A DNA stretch of 64,000 nt, from assembly GCA_029851415.1 (NCBI GenBank), contig CM056741.1:67198282-67262281 (forward strand), in the 5' to 3' direction. The notes beneath the pieces were generated by a model that saw only the letters and a program-made list of their open reading frames with translations, did no database searches and was not told the DNA's origin. The DNA is from Eretmocerus hayati. Its lineage: Eukaryota > Arthropoda > Insecta > Hymenoptera > Aphelinidae. This document shows, one piece after another, positions 23,823 to 37,577 of this stretch (within the stretch, counting starts at the first letter, position 1; every line of letters starts with the position of its first letter). Made by a program: the position numbers and the translations under genes.

Positions 23823-24701
23823 CAGTCGAAGGTCGAGCCCGCCGTGGCTGCAACACCGCGACCAAGGCCTTACTGAAACCAGCCCACGCGCTAGTTACGG
23901 GCTCTCGAGGACCATTTTTCTATGATAGGTATTACATCAGCTGTATCATGCCACTGTTCACGACAATTGCCACTCACACTCGCCAGTGTACGTGAATATG
24001 TTGCAGACCAGTTCGCTGTCTGTTCGCGGACCGCCAGTGGTTCACTGTCGAATTTATACGATTGTAGATAGTTTTTTGCGGCGTGATATTCTAATCTAGA
24101 TGCGTAAGTATTGTCGTGTTGTTTCGTTATACGTACTTACTGCGAATTCAGAAGAGCGTCCCAAAAGATTTCCGTATTGAGCTATAAGCTTCTGTGACGA
24201 GTGAAGATAAATGATTGTGTGCTATGAAGAATGAATATGTGTGCTATGAATCTAATTTCAAATCCCCTCGAGAAGCCTGCATAAGAGAGTGTTGGTTGTG
24301 ATTCAAAGTCAGCATTTAAGGTGAGCTTGGATTCCATGAGAGTATGAAAACGTTTGGAATCCTTCCTTCAAAATCCCGGTATCCGTGTTAGAAAAGGCCC
24401 GGTGAAAATAAGGATTTTCTGTCTCGCTCATTTATTTGATAACTGATTGTAAAGAATGGATTATATATTCAAGTCATGAATACAGGTCGAGATTTTCCCG
24501 GGTTAGTATCTTGGTCAAAGTAGTTTTCGTGTGGGAAGAATTTTATTTGAGGGGTTGAAGACCCCGAAATGTATCGATTGATAAGAATTCTGTGCAAAAA
24601 AGTGCTTATGCCTCGAAAATTTGATGTAAAAAGTGAGAACCACGATTATTTCTCATCAATGAACGTGTGTAGCGAATAGTGATCTTAAGAAGAGCAATAA
24701 A
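23823..24701 (+). other. Probable PTP 3' UTR with poly(A) signal
   Basis: No coding signal follows TAA. A canonical AATAAA lies at 24696-24701 in AGAGCAATAAAG, a plausible cleavage signal for the phosphatase transcript. Other AATAAA-like words follow near 24870. Confidence 0.5.
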
Positions 24702-27214
24702 GTAATTATACGCTGCACTATACGAGGGGTGATATAATTACGGTATCCCATTCTCCAATTAGGTCTGTTCAGGAGGTGAAAGTGATAGATTTGCCTGATG
24801 GGTTACGTTATTGGGATGATTTTCTTGTCTAATTTCATCAAAATCCATATCTTGGCGATTCCAGCAAACTGCAAAAATAAAAAAATAATTCGTAGAAGTA
24901 GTCCCAATTTTGTTAAAATAGGTGTGAAAGCATCTTGATTGTAATGTAGGCCTTACTAAGTGAAGATTCATGCTCGAAGTTTGATAAATATAACCTTCGA
25001 TCCAAACTCTGAACGTGTTCCCCATATAACTGAGATTGTGAATGAGTGTACAAACAGCATAGAAAAATGCACAGCTTGGACTGTCGAGAATCTCGTTTAT
25101 TTATTTGTAAGTTTTCAGACTAGTTTTCAGTGAGTATTTGAATGATTTGTTGTTTAAACATAAAATCAGATTCAAAAAACATGCAGATTTGAAACACTTA
25201 TTGTTGCGAGGAGTGCCACAGTGAAAAAAAGTGGAGACTCTGTAACTGATGGTCCTTGCCACAATGATTGTGTTAAGTTTATTCTCCATTCTTGGCGATC
25301 ACTTGAAAATCGCACATCGAGGCTTGAAACCAGCTCTAAGGTGCTTCTAACAAACAAATAGGATGACAAAATGACGTAGATAAAACTATTCAATGCATGA
25401 CTTCATCGCAAAATTCTCATGAAGTTTGGTGGCTAATCATCCTCAGCACATAAGATTCTTTCAAAATGAAAAGAAAAGTGGATTGGGAAGTTTGGTGTTT
25501 TCCGGTTTTGTTTTTAAAGTCATTTCGATGAATAGAGAGATAGCTATTGAAGTCGAACAGTGCCTTGTCTCTGATTTTTTAATGGATGAAAAATTATTAG
25601 ATATCATGACATGCACCATGTTTTTTTGGAGACTCAACGTATGAACACCCCAACGCTCCCGTTCGACAAACGTCCCGGACAAGACTTGATAATGTCGATT
25701 TCCTATGTTATGAACGCGATTGGTGATTGAGAGAGAAATTTGCATCGTTAATGCAATGTTAGGCAGAAAAAAAACTGCTAGACATATTATTGCTTTCTGA
25801 AAGCCGTAAAAAATGGCCTCTTTTCATTTTGATTTTTATGAATTTTCTCTCAATAGAGCAATTCTGGCATGTATTCTATTGATACCTACAAAATTTCATG
25901 TGATTTGGTTAAATAATTCGAGATATTTACAGAATGGATTCCACTTTATCTCGCTATATATTCAACATGGCGTCTGACTACGGCCACGCGTTAAGGAAAA
26001 TAGTGTAGAGTGCTTCCTCTGAAAGAAATGTATCAATTCGATTCGATGAGCTCAATTACTCACTCTAGAGGCTGATTTCTCGGAAACTCAAGCAAGTTTT
26101 ATTTATTGTACAGAGCATTTGCATAGTCGGTTCCTTCTATGGTCCTCTGCGGGTGCAACTCAAGAATGTTTTAGGAATCATAACGGTTGAGCGAACTGAT
26201 GATCACGATTTCAATTTGTTAATAGTAAACGTGAAAGGAGCTCCAAGTTAAAGATAATAATATAAACATGTTGTGACTGAATAATCTCGTAAAATCTATG
26301 TATAAAAAACAAAGGATATTAATAATGTATAGTATAATAAGTTGAAAAATACTCATCGAAAGTCTATGATGTCGGTAACGGCAAATACCATAGTTCCAGT
26401 GGAATTGCGCCATTCTGTTAATTCGTATACTATTCATTTGATCGTGGAGTTGTTTTCCTGATCCTCAGATGGCTTCAAAGTACAAGCAATGTGGGATTCA
26501 ACTGCGAGCACCGATAGTTCTATCGTGATTGACAAATATATTACAGTGGTGTGTATTTGTCTTACTGCAATTTTCAGTGGGTTGGATCAAATGAGATTGA
26601 AGGCTCTGAGCTCCAGGATGATTTCCAGGAATATCAAATTGGAAACAATATATATGAGAGGGTAAATACCTACTCCTTTAACTCGTTCGGTTTGTTTAAA
26701 GGATATCTGATCTCTTCTTTTCATCATACCTAGCCTATGAAGAACAAGGATAGAATAATAATACTGGAATTCGTTTCCGACCCAATCTTTTGCGTGCATT
26801 CGCCTGAACCCACATTCCAGATTATTCAAAGTTCTGATATGACAAACGGTCCCAAATTGAAATAAATGTTGTATTAATTATGTTGTATGAAATTATCAAG
26901 GCGAGAAATTCATCTTACCTCGGCTCTAAAAGTGAGGATACTAAGAGTATTATACTTTCGACTCGTCTGTATGAATTCGCATGTAAGAAAATTCGGATGT
27001 TTTGATCCGCCGTCGCTGAGCAGCTCTGACAAGAGATATCTCAACGGTCTATGAAGTGTTCCATGCGCCTGCAAAATGTATTTCATTGTAAGGAGAATCA
27101 GGAAGAAATGTGAGAAATGATAGGCAAGGCAATCGTACTAAACAATTTTTCTTGACATCGTGATGTCTCATGAAGAACTATTCTCATCGCAGGTCTCAGA
27201 AACATCATCCTACG
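24702..27214. other. No gene recognised
   Basis: Short open frames only; no domains, RNA genes or clear repeats were recognised. Confidence 0.5.
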
Positions 27215-27528
27215 AGGAAGACCTAGGGGTTCTGGAACACGGAATTGGCTGAAACTTTCGGGTGGTCTCCTTTAACTTTCAACAGATGAACCCCAGGAGC
27301 CACACTTGCAAATGCCCAATCGTTTTCCAGCTGTTGCTCATAACATTAGCATTACGAGTATATCTATACAATCTTTTTTGAACATGGTCCTAGATGGGCA
27401 ATGCTAATCATTTCTGCTGTAGCTCAAGAACGGTTGGGCATTTGCAAACGCGGCTCTGGGTTCCTAAATTTGGTGGTGAAAATCCCCAGAGTTTCAGCCA
27501 AATTCGTGCCCCACGCCTGGGTGTTCCT
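27215..27528. mobile_element. Foldback element with conserved core, copy A
   Basis: Two imperfect arms of about 100 bases or more are reverse complements, for example GGCTGAAACTTTCGGG against the reverse complement of CCCAGAGTTTCAGCC. The centre, read on the minus strand, has TTAGCATTGCCCATCTAGG, ACCATGTT and TATAGATATACTCG. These words recur in the copies at 44.2 and 45.2 kb. No coding capacity. Confidence 0.8.
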
Positions 27529-30500
27529 TATTAGTACAGGCATTTCGTATAGAGGTTGATCTGTGAGCGAAAGTGCAGACATTGTTTCCCGAGTTGTTTC
27601 CTTTTGGAGCTTCACTCAAGCTCTACACTCTCCTGGTAACTTTTTTTATTCTTCTACCATCAGCTTTAGTATCTGCACACAACACTCGTTTAGATAGTCC
27701 TCAAGTGCGACTCAATATGAATACTAGACATTCATACACTAACGCTAACGAAAGTGCCAAAAATCCTCATTTGAATCCTAATAAACTTCAAGTGTTCTTC
27801 AGAAGAACACGCGGAACCTCTTCATTCTGGAAATTTACCAATTTTCTTGTGATTTAAAAAAAAAAATTATAAAAGCAGTTTTCTTTCGGGAGTGCTGTGT
27901 GTATTTGCGAATGTCATAGTAGTGTGTGTGCACACATGTAAATTTGGAAATCAAATTATAATCACTCGTGTTCTTTAGTTCTTTGTGATTATGTACTTTG
28001 GAAGTTGACCGTCAGGGCTTTCATTGACTAATATATGGCAACAGATCGTAATCACAAGTCCTTATTTTTTCGTATCTTGCATTCGTATGGAGAATGTTGT
28101 ACGATTTTTTGATATTTCTACTTTGAATAGAAGTAGATGTAAAATATGAATTACTAAGAATAGTTCGTCCGACTGCTTGACGGCAGGTATCCGTCCATCA
28201 TCGTAGCTGTCAAGAGACATTCAGCTAACTGTAATGATGGCCCATTTTTTTACTCTCAATAGTAATAGTAAAGTAAAATGATGCCGTGCGGCAAATGAAA
28301 AATTTCTCCTTTATTCTCGCAGGCGAGATTAAGGACTCTACAACGTGTTTCCTTGTGTTTCCAAATGCTAGAAAGGTTCATCTGGTGTGAGATTTTGCAC
28401 AGAACACTCAATGGCGCCCTTATATAGAAATCGTATATATCTCATTGTACATGAACCTGTATTTGCGTAATTTTCGAGGAATAATGGTAATTAATACAGT
28501 ATTAAGTTTTTTATTCGTTCATCGACAATAAGTGATATACTGGAATGAAAATTCTGATTTCCCTTCGACACATACTAGATTCCTGTTAGCTCAAATATTG
28601 ACTGTACGAAATAAACCACTTGGAGTATAGCTTGCCGTGCTCAAATTTGTGCAGATAAAACACGTTGACCGTGTGACATTTCTTCCCCAGAGAGATGATA
28701 TTTATTATATTCATGACTATACAATAAGGAATTTGAATGTATGTGTGTACATCGTTACTATCTTACTGTTATATGTCATCAGGTGACTCAGAGCAAATAT
28801 GATAGATGGTTTACTATAAAGGTTACTAGGATCAATTGTGTGAGGAAATGTATGATTATGTCACTTTCAGTTTTCTTCGGTCACATGTTGCGACCAACGT
28901 TGTCCATGTCATACGATATTATTATCTCGAGAATTCCAGTTACCGCATGTTCACTGTGGTTGCGGCGGTGGAGTTATACGCGACATTGTACTTTTTCTGC
29001 TATTATGGTAAATTTTGTTCATAAATTACTGTTTTTGACTATGTATGGTAGGTATTTGATCAAGCATGCTGGTCATACTGAGGCAATTGTTCGCTTGGCA
29101 GGCTCACCTCTTGTTAAGAAAATTAACCCATCCAAGCCCCACTACGCTGCGCCGGTGGGATCTACCGCAGGAGAAGTTAGATTTTCAAGGAATATCGTTT
29201 GATTAAATACCAAATCTTTCTACCAAGATTCGAACTGGTTCAAACTCATTTTGCAAGATTCTGTGACAGACTTTGTTCAAACACAGATGATATTTGTATT
29301 TGTTGTTCAGATGACTGGACTCACTTGTAAATAGTGATACAAATACCAGTTCCACGTGGAGTGTAGAAGAATTGCGTGTATATCGTGCAAAAATTATTCA
29401 ACAGATATTTTATAAACAATGCGATATTGACAGATTATGTGAATAATATGAATTCATATGTTGTAAATAAAAGAAATAATAGATTGACAAATTCATATCT
29501 TTCAGTCTCCCGCTGACCACCCATGATATGCACTCTCGTCTGGAAAAGTGCTACCTCATATTCAACATCAAGAATTTTGATATAGCCCGAAGGGCCCAAA
29601 ATTGCTACGCCAATCGTCTAGGGCGCTCATTTTTCCCTCGATTTTTCCTATGCATGCAGTTTTCTTTTCCTCGTTTTCTGGAACGAATATTGATTGGAAG
29701 AACGTAGAAAAAATAATTTTGACGGAGATCGTGGCATGCCCACACTCAACTTTAGGACATTCAGAGAACAAATTTGAAAACTAAAATCTAGTTGCATCGA
29801 TTCAATTCATTTCGAACATTGACTTTGTCCTGGATCTTTCAAGTTTTCCAACCTGACCTGTGCACTTCCAAGCCCCGTTAAGAGAAAAAAAAAGATGCTT
29901 CAAGAACTGTAATGGAGGCCCGATGGTGGAAATGTGACATGTTAAAGTTTGCTAGCTGAGATTTCATGCCTCATTTGTTCCTCTAACTCAAAACTGGCAT
30001 CCTCGACTCTGAAGTATCTCGAAAGGATCTTTACTCATTCACCTGATACAAGGCTATCACATCCGAGATATAAAGTAACCTATCTGACTTTGAACCCCTG
30101 AATGACGCACTTCCACCACCAATCATCAATGACACACTGGGGTCGAATCGACCCCAATTCAAGGACTATAAAATAATTGGCTATATATTGATATTGGTAC
30201 TTTTAGCATTTGCCTATATCGATATTGTTATTGGTTCTAAGAATTATTGAGGTCCATTTATTGCTATTATATCAATCTTGACCAATAATTATTGCGATAT
30301 TTATCGTTATCGTGCATAAATGTACGGCTGCGGTTCGAAATAAAATGGAGACCATTCTGATGATTTTGAGGAAGATAACTCTCAAGTATTCCTATAGTAG
30401 ATGTGAGAAATCGATGGATCAGCACATGCGATCTGTTCGAAGTTGTTCAACATCTCAAGCCAACTTTAGAGTAGCTGTGTAGACACTCAAAAGCCTACAA

Positions 30501-32905
30501 CACAAAATACACTTTGAATCAACGTAAATGGATAATCATCCAGTAAATCCTCGATTTTCCCAAAAAGTTCAGAGTACTATCTGGCTTAGTCTCAGGTAAG
30601 GAAAGCGCTAATTTATCCAAAACCACTGGCTTCTTGAAGGCCAGTACGGAGTCCCCGCAGAGCCGCAGCCAGATACGCACCGGCGTACTTATGTGGCTTG
30701 TGTCTGCATGCAATGATTCTGAGAGCGGTATTATTGTTTATACGCTTTTATTGGTATTGCATTCTTTGCTGAGATAGTATTTCGCATTTGGAATATCACA
30801 TCACGAGACCATGCGAAGTTTTATGGCATTTCGTTCATTACAAACTGAGAAAAACTTGAAAGGAATATTTGTCGAGACAAAGCGTAGCCTTAATTATTCC
30901 TATTCATTCCTCAACAACAAAACACTTTTGGCTAATATCAGATACTAGGCCATCCGTGGATTGGAATTTCCTGTCAAATGAGCCCTCCCACCCCCGAAAA
31001 TTCGAAATCTAGTTCGCAAAAAACTTGAACTAGTGCGAGCATCGAGCAGTATAACTCGCTCAACGAGCCAAAGAACTACGATTTTCTGGAGATATAGAAT
31101 GAATCCCCGGGTGTGGAACAACTCATTCGACGGGAAATATCATGGTGTTTCAGTTGCCATATCTCGTTTGGGTCGAAAATGTGAGGTTGAAATACTATGA
31201 GGCAAAAAATTGGTCATTAATTTCCCATCGCACATGCAGTGTGTAAGGTATGAAATCCCGGCATACACACATACTCTATAGGGGATGTATGTTCCCCAGG
31301 CAATCAGAGTGACGGAAGCTCTGTCAAGAACTCTAGCTTTGATAAGGAATGCCTCGCAATTCGGCCGTTTCTCTCATGATATATTGAAACATAGCGAGGG
31401 TACAATTTTCAATATTATATGCACGTTTGGTGCATATGGGCAAATCTCACGAAGTATGCGGTTTGGCCGAACAGGCCTATTTTCACGTTGTCAGAACAAC
31501 AGTCGCGTTATTTCCGCCGCTCGCATTAGATCATTTTGAAGATCTACTCATATTTAATAGTTCTGCATCATTCAGAAGTCTAAAAATTGCTATAGAAAGG
31601 TACTGGGAGACGCTTCTTCGTGACAAAATCACAATTTTCGACCGAACAGGGCCATAGTTCTCTCACGCCTTAGCTCGCCACAGGCGGGGCGGTTCACCGA
31701 TCGGTCTGAAAATTGGATATGTGATGGATTATAATACATAGAAACATATAATTTTCGCCCGAGGCTGTGCCTATCAATGCGTCGGAGTGCCGATGATTCG
31801 TTGGAGCGAACTCCGATTCTACATTTTCTCCTGTATCGCTCTTCTAATGGATGCAGCACTCGGGGCGGTGAATATTTCGTATCTGTAGAAACGACATATT
31901 ATTCTACATCCAAAAACCTACAAATCTAGCCCAAGAACGATAGTGTGCTCGATTCCGCACGACGATGCGGCTTGAAATGAGAAAAGTTATTTTCGCGTAA
32001 ATGGGGTCAAAAAAATCGTTTTTCGTGTAGCACACGAAAATTTCGATTCCGTTGGGATGGAAACCACGTGTAAACTGATATTTGTACCTCAAGAAATGCC
32101 TATGAGAATCGCCCCTACTACAGCCTCATATCGGTCGCGATGCGAGGCTTGTGAGGATCGACAAATGACGAAAATGAGCGTTTCGACGGTTGAGGCACAT
32201 CTACATTTTGTACCACAGACCTTCAGAAAACACTGTAAACCATTGAACTCATCTCTCTTCTTCTATTCCAACACCAAGGATGCCATGTATTCACATACAC
32301 ACGAGCCAATTAGAATTACGAAAATATGAGGGTCCCACGCAAATACATGGGAAAAACTTCTACACCCTCACAAATCCACGGCGGGGCTCCAAAATGATTT
32401 ACGCAAGTATTTCATCATTGTTTGAGCATTACTTGGACCAAACAAAAGTTTATCGGAGATGTGCTGCCATTCTGGAAATTCTCGAAATTTCAAAGTCGAA
32501 ACCGCATAGTTCCTGAGATTTGCCCATATACGTTTGTCGTTCGCATTTAATTCTATCTCATTAAATCCGATACTTACAAGTGCGATCAAAGCGCCATCAA
32601 TCGGGCAAAATATTCGGATCCTTTCCGGACTAGCCTTACTCAAAGATACAAGAAAAACCCTGCAACGCGCCTATTTTGCACATTCTATTCCTGACCTTGA
32701 CTTTTGGGAAAACCGTCGCTCAAACCTCATCAGAGTAAGGAAGAAAGTTGGCAGACTTTTAATTGCAAACATTTTGAGCTATCATACATGTCGATCAGAC
32801 CACTATTGAAGGATTCACGACGCTCGGAGCGAGAAAAATATCGGAGCGAGTCGAAGCATAAACGATGACTTGAGCGGTGGCCGCAACGTTCATGCAAAAA
32901 GCATA
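27529..32905. other. No gene recognised
   Basis: A 153-codon open frame on + (28741-29202) shows no recognisable domain and lacks coding-like composition. A TE-like patch with several medium frames near 31.3-31.9 kb has no identifiable motif. A 17-base palindrome, GGGGTCGAATCGACCCC, lies near 30140. Confidence 0.45.
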
Positions 32906-34014
32906 CCCAGCAAACATTTCGACAAGTCTACGACAAGATTACGATGTCGTCTACGACATCGTAGAACGTCCCGTACGTCATCTTTCCGACGTCGTAATGA
33001 CGTCGAATGTCAAGACAAAAGACGTCGTGAAGATGTCAATTAGGGATGTCGGGTTTTCGACATTCTGTGGACTTTTTTTCATTATAGGTTTTTAGGTCAA
33101 GTTCTTATTTTCTTAATTTAGAGTGTAAAAATAAGGTCAATTACGAGCTAAGCATATTGACATGTCCAAATGGACACAATTGTTTGCTCAACTCGTAATC
33201 TGACCCCATATTCATCACTCTAAATGAGTGAATTTGGTACCAAATGATTGTTTCAGGATATAAACTTTATTGAATTGAGAACTCTCAATAATAATCAGTA
33301 AATGCACGTTACATGTAATAATTTTGTAGAAATAAGAGATTTCTACAAGCGCAATGTAAGTCTACAGATTTTTCTGCGCAGTGAGAAGAAAACAGTCTAC
33401 AGATATACGATACTAATACAGAATCATTTGGAGGTATAATCAAATCCCTACATACTATTTTCATAATAGCGAGCGATAAAACCTCAGAGTACCAAAGTAA
33501 AACACGATTAGTTACAGATTTGTAGAGAGTACAATGAAGTCATGAACGAATTGAACGCTGCTTTTTCGTGACAGCTCTCGAGGAAGAAATAAAATCAATG
33601 GTCAGTTTTCAGAGAAACCGATTGAGGTCACGCAATAGTACTTTTGCGCGGTCAACGCGACACTATTATAAAGTACCTGATACAAAAGAAAGTCAGATTT
33701 AGCTCTTCAGAGTATACTAATAATAAGTCATAGAGTTGTCCTCAAATTTACGCAATAGACCTACGATACAAAACGAAATCAACTATCAATTTTTAAAAAG
33801 AGTTGTACAAAAAATGTAAATAGACAGTCATCATGCACAATAAAAAGCCTCTTCGTTTACGACGAGTGATATAAACAGGAATAAGAAAATACGAAATTTT
33901 TAAAAGAACGAACATCAAGTAAGGCAAACAATGATGAATTATTCCACGAGTCGATATCAGTACAGAACGTGACTACCATCGAGGCATAGGAGCGCCCCAT
34001 AACGTCGTAGAATT

Positions 34015-36857
34015 CTACTTGGGTTGCTGTGAAGACTTTTTGAGGGCGTTCTTAGCATCTTGCTTTAGCCTATCTGAGGATCGTCGCACCCACTCTTGCA
34101 TACTTTCAGAGATAGCATCAGTAGTTGGCGGTTCTTGGAAATTCATGCCCAGTATCATAGCTGCAAAAGAAATGTGTCGTCAATAAAAATGATCACAGTA
34201 GCAGACATTCATGCATGCTTGAAAAATTTTATTCCACACCAGGAAGTTTTTTCAAAACAGCTAAATCTCGGAACCACTAACGAAAATATTAGTCATAAAA
34301 TATCAGCTCATATCGTACCTGTCATGACTTGGACGAAATGAAAATCAGCTAAGAGAAGTTTTTTGCCTCTATTCTGAATCCATGTGCAATGGTCCGAGCA
34401 CACGTTGGTCATGACTTTTCGGAACATTCTGTTCACAACTACGTCAATAGTACCACCACAGAGGCCCCAACTGAGGTATGCGATCTAAAATGAATGAGAC
34501 AAAAAATCATCAAGTTGCGATTGAAAAAATTGAAACTGTACGGAAGAATTGAATTGGAGATTCAACTTACAAACTGTGACTGTACCTCCTCAAGATTTGG
34601 AGGAGGAACAGGATCTTCGCCTTGCTCCTTTGTGCCCCCGAGAATCGCATCAAATTCTATCAACTCGTCTGTTGTTTTCAGTGGGAACTTAGGTAGCAGA
34701 GAATATTCCTCAGCGGGCATTTGGAAAACTGGATTTTTTTGTCCTGCGGTGAGAATAGCCATTATGGTATTCAGCTTACTCAATGCGAGATCCAGTTTTG
34801 TACAACAGAGTCCTGAAATTTCATATTTTTAGCAAACTACAATAATGATAGTGTGAGCAGAATACGATGATTGCGGTGAAACTTACGGCAGCAATAGTCT
34901 CCATGAAGTTCTTTTTCAACTTCTTTCAAATTTCTCTGAACATTGCGCAAAGCCTCAGATACTTGAGAAATTTCTATAGGTGGATGTTGTGCAATAGAAG
35001 CTGGTTCAGAGTGCGTTAATGATTCTGGAACTTGATTGACGTTGCCGCTCTACTCGTTATCATCAGTCACAGAGAGACCCGCGTACAAGTCTTCTTTAGG
35101 AGTTTGAATTCCAATGTTGTTGAGAGCAAGATCATCATCTACCTCTCCTGTGTCTTGTGATAGAAAATCAATATCGTTGAGAGCAGGGCCGTCATCTACA
35201 TCTTCTATGTCTTGTGATGGTAGAGGGGAACGAGATGGAGAATTTATAGGCGAGATATCGGGTGTAACGAGCTTTGTATCATCATGCTGCAAGGATTGAG
35301 CAGAGTCGTCATCATCATTAGGCGCGTCGTAATTTTCAGAAACCTTGCCAGTAGCCCCAGTTTCTTTAGGAGTCTGATGATTGACGAATGCTCCCAAATC
35401 TAAGAGCCCATTTTGAGAATCTGTTCAAAAATATAATTTAATAGAGGTGATAATGTCGAATATTCAGATGAGCCTCACAAGGTGACTGACACTTACGTTG
35501 GTTGAGAATGGTCTGAAATTGGTTCATGGTCATCATTTGCGAACTAACATTGATGTCTTGATTATTGCCCTCTTGCACCACTCGATTATTCATTATAGTC
35601 AACGTAGTAATGCCATTATCTGAAATTCAATAAATGATTGCAAATTATGATGAAGGAGATGAGATTAACAGTAATATTGAATAAATTTCTCATCCCTGAC
35701 TCACTTTGTTGTTCATTTGTTACTGTACTAGAGTCAGTGGATGGACAAGGAATTCCTTGATCATGAACTTGTTGCCACATAACAGACGTTTGAGGCTGAT
35801 GAACGAGCACGGGTTGAATGCATTTTTCTGGTCCCTTTTGCCCACCTTTTGTTCCTCGCGTAGTTGCTTTATTTTTCTTGGCCAATGCTTTCGAGTCTGC
35901 GACTTTCTTCAAGATTGCTTCATCGACCACCACTTTGGCATTAGGAACTGTATTGATTTCTGAAAGAAATTTGAAAGTAAAAATCAAGATACTCTGAATA
36001 GCTACGAGTTTACTCCAGAATTCCACACATAACAGTATGATACAAAATAATGTAAGGGAAAGTGCAATAGCATAACATGGTGTGACACATACGACTACAT
36101 AATGTGCAATAAAATGGGACGAAGTGCAATCAAATAATGTAACCCTAAGTGTCTGTCCATCCAATTAGTTTACACGCAGACAACACGAAATCACATCAAA
36201 CCTAGAGATTTGATACTTACTTGGCTTTTTATTCGGCTTTGAATCTTTCCCTTCTTTTGTTCGAGTCCTTTTTGCAGCCCCTTGCTCGGTGGATTTCTGC
36301 AGATTACTCTTGGTGGCAGCCAAGAGATTAGATACTTGATTCGTGGATGACCCTGGTACTCTTTGAGTTTTGCTGCCACTTGCAGCCTGCAAGGGTATTG
36401 CAGATGAAGGCAACAATGGGCTCTGTACATGTGAAACTAATTGAACTCGTGGTGACTTTGGTGCTCCTAGAGTTTTACCGCCATTTGCAGCCAGCAAAGG
36501 TATCGGAGATGAAAGCAACGATGGGCTCTGTACATAAGAAACTGATTGAACTCTTGATGGCCCTGGTGCTCCTTGAGTTTTGCTTCCATTTGCAGCCAGC
36601 AAAGGTATTGGAGATGAAAGCATCGATGGGCTCCGTACATGGGGAACTATTTGAACTCTTGATGACCCCAGTGCTCCTTGTTGAGTTTTGCTGCCACTTG
36701 CAACTACCATGAGAGGTCTTGAAGATGAAGTAAGTGATGGGCTTGGTACATGAGAAACCATTCGTCCAGTTGGGCTCAGTAAAACTAATCGTGGAGGTAT
36801 AATTTGCTTATTCCCTTGTGGATGAGGGAATCTGTTCATCTGGTTTGATGGGTTCAT
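34015..36857 (-). pseudogene. DUF4806-domain transposon protein gene, seven exons, interrupted by an in-frame TAG
   Basis: Minus-strand exons with GT-AG introns and matching phases: 36857-36221, 35959-35705, 35619-35497, 35420-34887, 34812-34571, 34484-34319 and 34160-34015 (stop TAG 34017-34015). An in-frame intron acceptor just upstream (36875) hints at a further 5' exon. The N-terminal exon encodes four tandem repeats of about 35 residues (SPSLLSSPIPLLAANGSKT type). The middle is acidic and the 35.4-34.9 kb exon ends in a likely coiled segment. The C-terminal 150 residues match DUF4806 (PLKTTDELIEFDAILGG, YLSWGLCGGTID, and a W then GKK before LLLADFHF). TAG at 35052-35050 interrupts exon 4, with open frame on both sides, so the copy is probably inactivated by one nonsense change. 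It may be the element's second, DNA-binding protein; that is inference. Confidence 0.75.
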
Positions 36858-36989
36858 TATGAATGCCTCTCCTATCTAAAACACAATGATTCATTCATGA
36901 GAGATGAGATTTGGATATTGGGGAATCTTGTCTACATTGAAGGGAGCAATTCTGACTATTGCTATCGAGTATCGTTGCAAGTGCAATTG

Positions 36990-37114
36990 CTGAAAAGTGT
37001 GAAGAGTTTGGCTACGAGCTCTTGAATAATGAAATAGTTTGTAAAAAACTTTCTGAAAAGTGTAAAGAGTTTGGCTTGGAGCTCTTGAATAATGAAATAG
37101 TTTGTAAAAAACTT
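36990..37114. repeat. Tandem duplication of a 63-bp unit
   Basis: Two copies of a 63-bp unit, starting at 36990 and 37053, differ at only a few positions. Both contain AGAGTTTGGCT and GAATAATGAAATAGTTTGTA. They lie in non-coding DNA between the two transposon genes. Confidence 0.85.
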
Positions 37115-37216
37115 GAGGGAATGAAAATCTGCTGAATAAGCTTCCCTTGTGTTGCTATCACCTAAAATTATTGTACATGACTGTGATGAAGCACAGGAAA
37201 AAAAATTCAAGCAATA

Positions 37217-37255
37217 CATTCTGATGATTGCTTTAGACATGCAATCATCAGAATG
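37217..37255. repeat. Hairpin with perfect 15-bp arms
   Basis: CATTCTGATGATTGC (37217-37231) and GCAATCATCAGAATG (37241-37255) are perfect reverse complements around a 9-base loop. Confidence 0.9.
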
Positions 37256-37287
37256 CGTTGTTATGATGCCACTTTGACTTCCTCCAA

Positions 37288-37467
37288 GGCAGGGTTGCAA
37301 AAGAAACCTACTTGACGTAGAATACCATTATACTATTAAGTATAATAAAAAGATGGCTGCGAAGTGCCTACACCACCAATGACTAACTCAAGAACTTGGC
37401 AGCCATGATATTGGCTGATACGGTGGTATTCTACGTAGAATAGGTTTCTTTTTTTTAAAACTCTGCT
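37288..37467. mobile_element. 180-bp MITE nested in the transposon
   Basis: The arms at both ends share AAAGAAACCTA and ACGTAGAATACCA in inverted orientation. The left arm lies at about 37288-37327 and the right at about 37424-37467. The outermost parts match with gaps. No coding capacity. Confidence 0.7.
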
Positions 37468-37577
37468 CCTAGGTCTACTTATGCCTGAGTCAGATAGCAG
37501 ACACAGTTTTGCAGGATGGTGGCCACCTAACCTCAACTAACCTTGAGTAGCATTTCAAGTTTTGACAGTCAACAAGT

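Noticed and set aside
28741..29202. 153-codon + strand open frame
   Set aside because: No domain, no coding-like composition, no splice or promoter support; treated as chance.
29218..29252. tRNA B-box-like GATTCGAAC
   Set aside because: No A box or cloverleaf could be drawn around it.
31285..31859. TE-like patch with several medium open frames
   Set aside because: No transposase or reverse-transcriptase motif and no terminal repeats could be found.
35616..36164. 182-codon minus-strand frame as a separate gene
   Set aside because: It is exon 2 of the DUF4806 gene plus flanking intron sequence read through.
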